Shown piece after piece: positions 10,424 through 17,229 of a stretch of 64,000 nt of DNA. Source of the stretch: CAZMGV01 sp964565925 (GTDB lineage Bacteria; JAGRBM01; JAHCIT01). The stretch covers positions 434,001 through 498,000 of the forward strand of contig CAZMGV010000001.1 in the NCBI GenBank assembly GCA_964565925.1, given 5' to 3'. Both the position numbers and the translations under genes were made by a program. The notes below the pieces were generated by a model that was not told the origin of the DNA, ran no database searches, and saw only the letters and a list, made by a program, of their open reading frames with translations. The stretch's first letter is position 1. Each line of letters starts with the position of its first letter.

Positions 10424-11642
10424 AATGAGCAGAGGCTATCCGGGCGGAGGGCTCCGGGTAAAGCGCCGCTTCACGTTCGAAACGGACGGCGGCGTCCTTC
10501 TGGCCCAGCTTCTTCAGGGTCCGGTAGTGGGACCTGACTGCGTCGGCAAACGTGGGGAATTCGGTGTAGGTCACGCCGAACTCTTCAGCGGTCTTTTTCA
10601 CGATCGGCGCCAGGTTGCGGTAGTGGATGTGGCAGATGCGCGGAAACAGGTGATGCTCGATCTGGCAGTTCAGGCCGCCGGTGATCCACTGGGCCAGGAA
10701 ACCGTCCACGGAGAAGTTCGCCGACGTGCGGCACTGGTGCGCGGCAAACGATTCGGCGATCCGGCCATCGGTAAGCGACGGATAGACGGTGCCCTCCACG
10801 AGGTGACCGAGCTGGAAGATGAACGCCAGCATGAACCCCGCCACGAGGTGCATCGCCACGAATCCGATGGCGACTTTCCAGAACGGGAGCCCGAGAAGGG
10901 CCATCGGCAGGCCGAAGATCATCAGGTAGTAACCGATCTTGCCGCCGAACAGGATGGCGATCTCGGAGGCCGCGGGTTTCGGCTTCTCGTAGATCACCAG
11001 CTTGTCCTGGAACATGTGACGGAAATCCTTCTTCGTGACCCAGACGAGCGACGTCAGCGTATACAGGAACCAGGCGTAGACGTGCTGGTGCTGGTGGACG
11101 TCCCGGTGGGGAGCGTTCGGCCGGAACCGCATCAGGTCGGCCGGGTAGAGATCGCCGTCGGCCTCGGGGATATTCGTATACGTGTGGTGGACGACGTTAT
11201 GCGAGATGCCCCAGTTGTAGGCGTTGGCGCCGATCAGTGTGAATGAATGCGCAAACAGGCGGTTCACCCAGGGAGTGCCCGACAGGCCGCCGTGGCTCGC
11301 ATCGTGGCTGACATTGAACCCGATTCCCGAGACGAAAAAACCCATGCAGATTGCCATGAGCAGCATGACCGGCTCACTGAACCATCCGGTGAGGATGAGC
11401 GCGAACAGGCCCAGATAGCCGCCCAGATAGAAAGCGACTTTCGCCATCATGAACGGGGTCCAGAACTTCGTCAGATGATTTTCCGCGAAATAGGCATCAA
11501 CCCGCTGTTTTACAGCGGTCGCGAAATCACAGTCACTGGAACTGCCGAAACCAACCTTGACGGCCAAAAGAGGACTCGTTTCTGTTCCGCATCCAGGGGA
11601 CTTGCTGGCGGGGGCAGCCTTCGTATTAACGAGGCGGGCCAA
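10389..11642 (-). CDS. Front-end-type fatty acid (linoleoyl-CoA-like) desaturase
   Basis: This 417-residue membrane di-iron desaturase has the three histidine boxes HDASH (113-117), HNVVHH (148-153) and QIEHH (327-331). The glutamine in the third box is characteristic of front-end (delta-5/delta-6-like) enzymes. No cytochrome b5 domain is fused, so electrons must come from a separate carrier. Hydrophobic segments lie around 62-110 and 238-280. It would insert double bonds in acyl chains of membrane lipids, which fits cold or membrane-fluidity adaptation. Two palindromes lie just upstream and may be its operators. A second, distinct desaturase occurs at 59319. Confidence 0.9.
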   Translation of the reverse strand: MARLVNTKAAPASKSPGCGTETSPLLAVKVGFGSSSDCDFATAVKQRVDAYFAENHLTKFWTPFMMAKVAFYLGGYLGLFALILTGWFSEPVMLLMAICMGFFVSGIGFNVSHDASHGGLSGTPWVNRLFAHSFTLIGANAYNWGISHNVVHHTYTNIPEADGDLYPADLMRFRPNAPHRDVHQHQHVYAWFLYTLTSLVWVTKKDFRHMFQDKLVIYEKPKPAASEIAILFGGKIGYYLMIFGLPMALLGLPFWKVAIGFVAMHLVAGFMLAFIFQLGHLVEGTVYPSLTDGRIAESFAAHQCRTSANFSVDGFLAQWITGGLNCQIEHHLFPRICHIHYRNLAPIVKKTAEEFGVTYTEFPTFADAVRSHYRTLKKLGQKDAAVRFEREAALYPEPSARIASAHCDGKEITGVHP

Positions 11643-11691
11643 TGCCGAACGGCCATGGTTTTAATGAGTTCAGAGGCCCGCCGCAAGCATT

Positions 11692-11733
11692 TAGAAGGCC
11701 TTCTACCGTCTTTTCACAATGTGACCTGGGTCA
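11692..11733. promoter_or_regulatory. Two palindromes upstream of the desaturase gene (operator candidates)
   Basis: A perfect 14-base palindrome, TAGAAGGCCTTCTA, lies at 11692-11705, about 50 bases upstream of the desaturase start, and TGACCTGGGTCA follows at 11722-11733. The second motif also occurs, as its reverse complement, upstream of the TPR gene (26118-26129). The gap between the acyltransferase stop and the desaturase start is only about 134 bases, so these symmetric sites are well placed to be repressor or activator sites. No specific regulator is identified. Confidence 0.4.
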
Positions 11734-11776
11734 TTTAAATAGCTGAAATCAGGCGCTATTTCCGGCGAAAACCCGC

Positions 11777-12667
11777 CTAGACACCCTTGCCCCGGCGGAC
11801 CAGCTCTTCCTGGAGCATCCCCTCAAGCCGTTCTTTAATACTTGCCTGCACTTCCGCCAGCGCGTCCTCATCGTCCGCCTTCCAGGGCGGGAGGCGCACT
11901 TCGATAGGCTCGCCGATCACGAACCGGAGTTTTACCGGCAGCGGCAGGGGGCCCAGCCCCAGGTAGAGCGGCATCTTGTATTTATCGCTACCAATCAGTT
12001 TCTGCAGATAGACGTTGTTGTCGAGCAGACTCACGTAGGCGTTATCGCCTCCGATGCTCGCCACCGGAACGATCGGTACGCCGGCGGCGATCGCGCACCG
12101 GATAAACCCGTACGACTTGTCCCAGTAGAGGGCATACCGGTCGCGGGTGGGCTTGAGCGCCTCGCGGGCGCCGCCCGGATACGACAGCACGAGATTGCCC
12201 TGCTTCAGGAGTTCGATGGCGTTCTCCCGCTTGCCGTAGATCGCCCCGACCCGCTGCAGCCACTGGCGGTAGTACGGCATCCGGATCGCGTTCTTGTCCA
12301 CGGTGGGCCGGATAAAACGGCCGGTGACGTGGTAGACGCGCTCGAACAGGAACAGCGAGTCGAGCGCGAGTATCGCGTGGTTGGAGACCAGCACCGCGCC
12401 CTGCCCCTCGCCCGGCAGGTTTTCGGCGCCGGAGAGTTCCGGACGGAACCAGATCTTTGCGAACGGTTCGATCCGGTCGTACTGCTCGCGCGCGAACTCA
12501 GGGTCGAAGAGATCGAGCCGGTCGTCGTCGGCCTCGTTGAGCGGAGCGCCGACCATTTCGCTGAACTCGCGGATCTTGTCGTCCACGGACACGTCGGGAG
12601 ACAGCAGCCGCTCGCCCGCCTTTTTCAGCTCCCGCCAGATGTCCCGTATGGGGTTGTCGTCGCTCAT
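11777..12667 (-). CDS. Lysophospholipid acyltransferase, PlsC/DGAT-like
   Basis: The 296-residue protein resembles the MGAT/DGAT2-like branch of the PlsC superfamily. The acceptor motif reads NHAILALD (N96-H97 to D103), so histidine and aspartate are five residues apart rather than the usual four. The second block, SYPGGAREALK (PGGARE 164-169), is typical of the branch, as is GVPIVPVASIGGDNAY. It should acylate a lysophospholipid or similar acceptor at the inner membrane, although no clear N-terminal membrane helix is seen. The start is ATG at 12667. It lies upstream of the desaturase on the same strand. Confidence 0.82.
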   Translation of the reverse strand: MSDDNPIRDIWRELKKAGERLLSPDVSVDDKIREFSEMVGAPLNEADDDRLDLFDPEFAREQYDRIEPFAKIWFRPELSGAENLPGEGQGAVLVSNHAILALDSLFLFERVYHVTGRFIRPTVDKNAIRMPYYRQWLQRVGAIYGKRENAIELLKQGNLVLSYPGGAREALKPTRDRYALYWDKSYGFIRCAIAAGVPIVPVASIGGDNAYVSLLDNNVYLQKLIGSDKYKMPLYLGLGPLPLPVKLRFVIGEPIEVRLPPWKADDEDALAEVQASIKERLEGMLQEELVRRGKGV

Positions 12668-12701
12668 GCTGCCTCAAGCTAGCACGCCTGCCGGGCCCGC
12701 C

Positions 12702-13850
12702 CTAGACGCCCCGTTCGGGCGGCGGTTCCGTTTCCACCGATTCGAAAAACACCTTGATGCCGAAGATGAGCGCGATCACGACGCAGGTACCGGCGCCAGC
12801 CAGCAGGAGGTCGCCGCCCGTCCAGCCGGCCGCGCGGACGATAAACCCGGTTACGAGCAGCGCCGCCCCGCCCGTGAGCGCGCGGATCGAGAGCACCGCC
12901 GCGGCCCCCGGAGACCCGGCTGCGCCGAACGCGTGGCCGAGCAGCAGCGGCAGCACGAAGCCCAGAATGATCCCGTGGTGAGCGGCGCGGCGGATGTCGT
13001 CGCCGCCTGTCTGCTGGTAGCGGTACAGGAGCACGGTCGAGGTCAGGAACAGGATGCCGATGGCCCAGGCGGTGAACTGCTCGGAGGACCTCCTGGGCAG
13101 AAGCGTGGCCAGATGCAGGAGGCTCAGGACGCCGAGCATCAGGGTCGGGACCGCGAGGTGGTCGGCCTGCCCGTAGAGGGAGAGCACGGCGCTCGAGACC
13201 GACGCCAGTACGGCCAGGATCAGTTCGAGAGCCGGCTGCCAGCCGAGTATGTGCCCCGGCTCGCCCGGCGACGGGAAGTGATCGACCGACAGGGCCGCCA
13301 GCAGCAGCCCGCCGAACACGCCGAGCATCGTGTGGGCGGATTTGTATTCGAACCGGAATCCGCCGTTCCACATGACGAGCGCCATCCAGGCAGCCCCCCC
13401 GAGGAGCAGCAGCGCAGCGGTGCCATGCATAAGCGCCCCGCTGTGGGGTCTCGGGCGGCCGGAGTCGGGCTTGAACCCGCCCGTGTGCATGAACGCCCGC
13501 CAGCAGAGCGCCCCGTAGAAGAGCAGCGCCAGCAGCAGGCACACAGGGCCGGCGGCGAGCAGTTCGTAGCGCCACAGAAGCCCCGCCGAGAACGCGGCCA
13601 GCGTGCCGTGCGTGAGGCCGAGCAGCGTAAACCCCGCCGCCCGCACCGGAAATACGCCGCCCATGCGTTCGGAAAACAGGCCCATCCAGAGATGCAGGAT
13701 ACCGCCGAGAATTGCCGCGTGGATGTGGAACTTTAGCGCGAAGTGAGGGACACCGTCCGCGCCCACGATGGCGATCGTGAAGCCGAGCATGGCCGCGGCG
13801 AGCAGCCAGAACAGTCCGACAGTGACAAACAGCCGTTCGGTCCGGGTCAT
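12702..13850 (-). CDS. Polytopic membrane protein with conserved histidines, possibly heme-copper-oxidase subunit I-like
   Basis: The 382-residue protein has about ten to twelve hydrophobic segments. Histidines occur within or beside helices in a pattern reminiscent of heme-copper oxidase subunit I or NnrS-like proteins: PHFALKFHIHAAILGGILHLWMG, LLGLTHG, YKSAHTMLGVFGG and RRAAHHGIILGFVLP. No complete oxidase copper or heme signature can be demonstrated, so a respiratory role is only suggested. It begins six bases after the end of the methyltransferase gene and is very likely cotranscribed with it. It could equally be an uncharacterised membrane protein that senses or handles heme. Confidence 0.5.
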   Translation of the reverse strand: MTRTERLFVTVGLFWLLAAAMLGFTIAIVGADGVPHFALKFHIHAAILGGILHLWMGLFSERMGGVFPVRAAGFTLLGLTHGTLAAFSAGLLWRYELLAAGPVCLLLALLFYGALCWRAFMHTGGFKPDSGRPRPHSGALMHGTAALLLLGGAAWMALVMWNGGFRFEYKSAHTMLGVFGGLLLAALSVDHFPSPGEPGHILGWQPALELILAVLASVSSAVLSLYGQADHLAVPTLMLGVLSLLHLATLLPRRSSEQFTAWAIGILFLTSTVLLYRYQQTGGDDIRRAAHHGIILGFVLPLLLGHAFGAAGSPGAAAVLSIRALTGGAALLVTGFIVRAAGWTGGDLLLAGAGTCVVIALIFGIKVFFESVETEPPPERGV

Positions 13851-13856
13851 GGATGC

Positions 13857-14501
13857 TCAGGCCTTCCTCATGCCCACGGTGACGGAGGCCAGTTCCTGTT
13901 TCCAGAGCAGGTCGACGTTGGAGAGCGAGACCGCCTCCAGGCATTTGCGGATGTGCTCGGCCGCCATCCGGGGATTTCTCCCCTTCTGCCGGTCGGGGAC
14001 TGACGGAGCCGGACTCAAAGATACCGACTGGCGGTATTCGCCCAGGCGCCGCACGTAGTCGGCTTCCAGCTCCTTCGACGACGCCGCCAGTTCCGTTCCC
14101 CAGAACAGCATCCCCCCCTCGCGCAGTTTCGCGGAGAGGCGGCCGATCAGCAGCAGCGGCATGTCGGCCGTGGCGCTGTCGGCGACAAACGGCGCCCAGA
14201 TCACGTGGAACCCGCCCGGAAGTTTCGTCTCCCAGGCGCCGGAGAACCACTCGGCCCGGATGAACCGCACGCGCCCGGCGATGGCGGCCGTGGCGGCGCG
14301 AGCCGCCTGCTCCGACGGTTCGTCGCGGCAGAACACAATGAACCGGGCGTTCGGGCGAAGCCGCGCGAACTCGGGCGCCCAGAGGGGCCCCAGACCGTTC
14401 TCGAACAGTTCCAGCACAAGCACCGGCTCATCCCCCGAATAGGGAAAGTGCGAGACGATCAGTTCGGGGGTGAGACCCGGATACGGGGATTTGAAGTCCA
14501 A
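13857..14501 (-). CDS. Putative SAM-dependent methyltransferase-like protein, substrate unknown
   Basis: The 214-residue protein has the alternating strand-helix pattern of a class I methyltransferase: VLVLELFENGLGPLW in the motif I position, RFIVFCRDEPS after it, VRFIRAEWFSGAW, and LREGGMLFWGTEL before the end. The glycine-rich motif I is degenerate (E-L-F-E-N-G), so SAM binding is uncertain. The start ATG at 14501 gives a short leader. It is 33 bases downstream of the small membrane protein gene and six bases from the next membrane protein, suggesting a three-gene operon. Confidence 0.5.
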   Translation of the reverse strand: MDFKSPYPGLTPELIVSHFPYSGDEPVLVLELFENGLGPLWAPEFARLRPNARFIVFCRDEPSEQAARAATAAIAGRVRFIRAEWFSGAWETKLPGGFHVIWAPFVADSATADMPLLLIGRLSAKLREGGMLFWGTELAASSKELEADYVRRLGEYRQSVSLSPAPSVPDRQKGRNPRMAAEHIRKCLEAVSLSNVDLLWKQELASVTVGMRKA

Positions 14502-14534
14502 CAGGGAGCCGCCTGTGCGTTCGTTCAGCGCCGG

Positions 14535-14816
14535 TTAGTGATAAGTGAAGCCGGGGCGCATCTTCGGTTTCGAGTCGCCCAGCAGCGCGTCCAGCAGAAT
14601 GACCGCCGCCGCGCCGAAAATCGCCGCCGCGAGCAGCCCCAGGACCGCGATTCCCGCCGTCGCAAAGAGCAGCGGCGCGGCCACCGCGATCTGCGCCGGC
14701 TCCATCCGCCGGAGCCGTTCCCACAGGTCCGCCAGCGTCCGCCCCTCGGTCTCGCCGCCGGGGTTCTGGTCGGGGTCCGGCATCATGCCATTCAGGATCT
14801 CGTCGAAACGGGACAT
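14535..14816 (-). CDS. Small membrane protein, unknown
   Basis: This 93-residue protein has an acidic, soluble N-terminal half and a hydrophobic C-terminal half (about residues 42-82, PAQIAVAAPLLFATAGIAVLG then AAAIFGAAAVILLDALLG) that could form two membrane spans. No family is recognised. The start ATG at 14816 has GGAGGCGA upstream. It is the first gene of the minus-strand run and lies at the edge of the structured intergenic region. Confidence 0.6.
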   Translation of the reverse strand: MSRFDEILNGMMPDPDQNPGGETEGRTLADLWERLRRMEPAQIAVAAPLLFATAGIAVLGLLAAAIFGAAAVILLDALLGDSKPKMRPGFTYH

Positions 14817-14907
14817 AGCGAATCGCCTCCGGTGACCGGACCATATGATTTATGGGGAGCCGGGGGCAAGGGCGGGCGTACCTGACGAAAATCGCAGGTT
14901 TAATACT

Positions 14908-14979
14908 CACCACACCCCCGGCCGCTTTCGCGGCCTTCCCCCTCTCCGTGACTACGGAGAGGGGGCTGGGGGAGTGGTG
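14908..14979. repeat. Nested cruciform (three-way) inverted repeat
   Basis: The 72 bases form a perfectly nested structure. The outer arms CACCAC and CCCCC (14908-14919) pair with GGGGG and GTGGTG (14968-14979). Inside are two hairpins, GGCCGC-tttc-GCGGCC (14920-14935) and CCCCCTCTCCGT-gact-ACGGAGAGGGGG (14938-14965). A related set of CCCTCTCT/AGAGAGGG hairpins lies at 39678-39800. This is the pattern of a dispersed, non-coding, MITE- or REP-like element. A role as a terminator or mRNA end is possible but secondary. Confidence 0.8.
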
Positions 14980-14984
14980 CGGTA

Positions 14985-15480
14985 CCCTAAACCCCTGTTG
15001 CCGGCAGCGGGTTTAGGGCTATTCAGTTTTCAAACACCTATCGCGGCATGCGTGGTTTCAGGCCACCGAGCCGCCTTTTCGGTTCCACCACTCGCTTTCC
15101 ACCGGTCTGCGGGCGCCTGGTCTGTGCGCACCCCGGCTCGTGGAGCGAGAAGGGGGGTGCGACAGCCGTAGCGGCGCTAAACCGGAAGATCCATCGAATG
15201 GCGGGAACCTGCCCTCTCCGGGGAGACCCGCCCCTGCTCACGTGGTGGACCCACGCGACAGCGGCGCGACCGGGAAGGACTTCACTGGATCCAGGGCCCG
15301 CTCATCACGGTCGCCCGGACCTGAGCTCACTTCCGGCTTCTGAAACGGAACCCTTTCGGGTTCCGTCGTTTACCTCCGGGCCCCTTATCAGGACCATCGG
15401 GTTCGTCCGCCGGACGGAGACTTACCTTCACCCACTATTAATAGCGGCTATAAAAACGCGATCCAGAGCGTGGACCTAAA
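14985..15480 (-). ncRNA. Candidate structured RNA or non-autonomous palindrome-associated element
   Basis: About 500 bases carry no convincing coding frame but many helices. One edge is a hairpin with perfect 10-base arms, CCCTAAACCC (14985-14994) and GGGTTTAGGG (15009-15018). Inside is the hairpin ACGGAACCC-tttc-GGGTTCCGT (15345-15366). Read on the minus strand, CCGGAAG after that hairpin can pair with CTTCCGG much further on, GCGACCG with CGGTCGC, GGCGGG with CCCGCC, and CGTGG-gtcca-CCACG forms a hairpin. This layout suggests a pseudoknotted non-coding RNA, perhaps resembling the HEARO/omega RNAs of IscB elements. No nuclease or transposase gene accompanies it. Strand and ends are inferred; a decayed mobile element is the main alternative. 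Confidence 0.4.
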
Positions 15481-15512
15481 TGGCCCTAAATGAGCCTAAA
15501 TGAACCCATTTG
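15475..15512. repeat. Helically phased direct repeats, with an inverted copy 260 bases away
   Basis: CCTAAATG occurs at 15475, 15485 and 15495, exactly 10 bases apart, followed in phase by the inverted-looking CCCATTTG at 15505. The 12-mer TGGCCCTAAATG (15481-15492) recurs in reverse orientation as CATTTAGGGCCA at 15743-15754. The stretch between them is AT-richer than its surroundings and contains the perfect palindrome GATTCCGGAATC (15681-15692). Repeats spaced by one helical turn usually bind protein, as iterons, operators or recombination accessory sites do. No gene is seen in 15481-15835. Confidence 0.6.
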
Positions 15513-15838
15513 ACCCAAGTTTTTCAGCGTATTTTGCGAATCTACTGACGCTAGTTAAGACGTTAAATCTGACAACGGAACTCGCGGATCGAACTGAAGA
15601 ATCTCTGAATCGGGACCACCGGGACGGACCCGCAAAAACCGCCAAAATTATTTTCCCATTAACGCGACTTTTAATCTTCAGATTCCGGAATCCCGAGCGG
15701 CTCCAGCGGGTTAGCGTTTTCAGGGCCTTTCACAGCTTGGTCCATTTAGGGCCAAAACGGCGGTTTTATGCGGAAGGAGGGGTTAATATAAATGGCAAGT
15801 CGAACTCGCCCCTGCCCGGACGGAATCCGAAAACCGCT

Positions 15839-15930
15839 CGTCCTGAGGAGGCTTGCTGTGCAAGCCGTCTCGAAGGACGCGGTTCGAGCCGTTCGACCCT
15901 TCGAGACGCTTCGCTCCTCAGGGCGAACGG
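15839..15930. repeat. Back-to-back pair of palindromic intergenic repeats
   Basis: Two related palindromes lie head to head. The first has arms CGTCCT/AGGACG (15839-15844 and 15874-15879) around GGCTTGC-tgt-GCAAGCC. The second has arms CCGTTCG/CGAACGG (15889-15895 and 15924-15930) around an inner TTCGAGACG and CTCCTCAGG. Reading the first on the minus strand gives the same CCTTCGAGACG...CTCCTCAGG consensus, so they are inverted copies of one repeat. This consensus resembles dispersed repeats common in high-GC proteobacterial genomes. The rest of the gap, to 16125, holds the likely dusB promoter region. Confidence 0.7.
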
Positions 15931-16012
15931 CTGTGCGCCCCGGAGCGGCGGGTGAGTCCTGAAACCCCTCCTCCACCTCTCCGTTTGACTTGTCCCGTCA
16001 AAAGGCCAATCC

Positions 16013-16040
16013 TTGCAGGTGTCCGGTTGCTTATTATCTA
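16013..16040 (+). promoter_or_regulatory. Possible sigma-70-type promoter for dusB-ntrBC
   Basis: TTGCAG at 16013-16018 and TATCTA at 16035-16040 are separated by 16 bases, about 85 bases upstream of the dusB start, in the only AT-rich stretch of the immediate upstream region. The match is moderate and alternative pairings exist. Confidence 0.3.
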
Positions 16041-16125
16041 GGCTGCACAACCTTTAAGCAATCCGGTTAAATGCCGATGTAACCACGATATTGCCGCGAT
16101 AAACAGGCAATGAGTCCGCCCGGAA

Positions 16126-17229
16126 ATGACTACAGAAACGGCAAAAATAACGCAAAACACCCCCTTCCGGATCGGAAAGGTGGAGGTGGCGGGCAATCTC
16201 GTGCTCGCCCCCATGTGCGGCGTGACCGATCTGGCGACGCGGCGGGTGTCCCGCAAGGAGGGCGCGTCGGTCTGCTTTACCGAGATGGTGAGCAGCGTGG
16301 CGCTCATGCACGACTCGAAAAAGACGTTCGACATTCTCCGCACGGCGGCCGACGATTCGCCGCTCGCGGTGCAGGTGTTCGGCGGCGATCCGGAGACTCT
16401 CGCCAAAGCGTGCCGGATTCTGGAAGGCCTGGGCACGAAGTGGATCGACCTCAACATGGGGTGCCCGGTGCCCAAAGTCGCCAACCACGAGGCGGGCTCC
16501 GGCCTGCTGAAAGACCTGGCGCTCATCGGCCGGATTTTCGGCTCGATGCGGAAAGCGGTGAGCGGCACGTTTACGTGCAAGATCCGCGCGGGCTGGGACG
16601 CCAACTCGCTCGTCTTCACCGAAGTGGTCCGCATCGCCAATGAAGAAGGGCTCGACGCGCTGGCGTTCCACCCGCGCACCCGCGCCCAGCAGTATACGGG
16701 CAAGGCGAACTGGGACTATCTGAGGGACGCGCGCAGTATCTCGAAGATTCCGGTCTTCGGCAGCGGTGACCTGTTCTCCCCAACCGACGTGCTCGCCATG
16801 AAGAAGCACACGGACGTGAACGGCTGCTACCTCGCGCGCGGCGCGCAGGGCAATCCGTGGATCTTCCGCCGGGCGGCGGCGCTGCTCAGGGGCGAGCCGG
16901 ACCCCGGCAGGCCCAAGGTCGGCGAGATCCGCCAGACAGTGATGGAACATCTGGACGGAAGCTGCTCGCTCTACGGCGAGGACCGGGGCGTGCGGATGTT
17001 CAGGAAGCATATCGGCTGGTACACGAAGGGGCTGCGCAACTCGGCGCAGCTCAGGGCGAAGGCGTTCAATTTCACCCGCCAGACGGACGTGCAGCAGACG
17101 CTGACCGAATATTTCGATTCGCTCGAAGCGTCGGTTGAGAATCCGTGGTCCGGAACGGCTCGCCAGACAGACGACACTCCGCCAGTAGAAACCCCCGAGG
17201 ACTGCCTTGCCTATGTCCAGGAGAGCTAA
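16126..17229 (+). CDS. dusB: tRNA-dihydrouridine synthase
   Basis: This 367-residue FMN enzyme reduces uridines in tRNA D-loops. The N-terminal TIM barrel shows LVLAPMCGVTDLATRR, VQVFGGDPE, the catalytic C113 in DLNMGCPVPKVAN, FTCKIRAGWD, LAFHPRTRAQQYTGKANWDY and GCYLARGAQGNPWIF; the helical C-terminal domain follows. Length and motifs agree with DusB. It overlaps the start of the histidine kinase gene by 23 bases, giving the conserved dusB-ntrB-ntrC order known from many proteobacteria. Confidence 0.94.
   Translation: MTTETAKITQNTPFRIGKVEVAGNLVLAPMCGVTDLATRRVSRKEGASVCFTEMVSSVALMHDSKKTFDILRTAADDSPLAVQVFGGDPETLAKACRILEGLGTKWIDLNMGCPVPKVANHEAGSGLLKDLALIGRIFGSMRKAVSGTFTCKIRAGWDANSLVFTEVVRIANEEGLDALAFHPRTRAQQYTGKANWDYLRDARSISKIPVFGSGDLFSPTDVLAMKKHTDVNGCYLARGAQGNPWIFRRAAALLRGEPDPGRPKVGEIRQTVMEHLDGSCSLYGEDRGVRMFRKHIGWYTKGLRNSAQLRAKAFNFTRQTDVQQTLTEYFDSLEASVENPWSGTARQTDDTPPVETPEDCLAYVQES

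Noticed and set aside
12679..14250. 523-codon open frame overlapping the membrane protein and methyltransferase
   Set aside because: It covers two genes with better motifs and hydrophobic patterns, and its translation is arginine-rich low-complexity sequence.
14985..15480. RNase P RNA, tmRNA or SRP RNA
   Set aside because: None of the universal blocks remembered for these RNAs is present on either strand, so only a generic structured RNA is proposed.
15876..15895. tRNA T-arm-like GGTTCGAGCC
   Set aside because: It is part of a palindromic repeat and no acceptor or D arm can be built around it.
15500..15955. Possible protein of 151 residues in the repeat-rich gap
   Set aside because: It runs through phased repeats and palindromes, lacks a ribosome binding site and resembles no protein.
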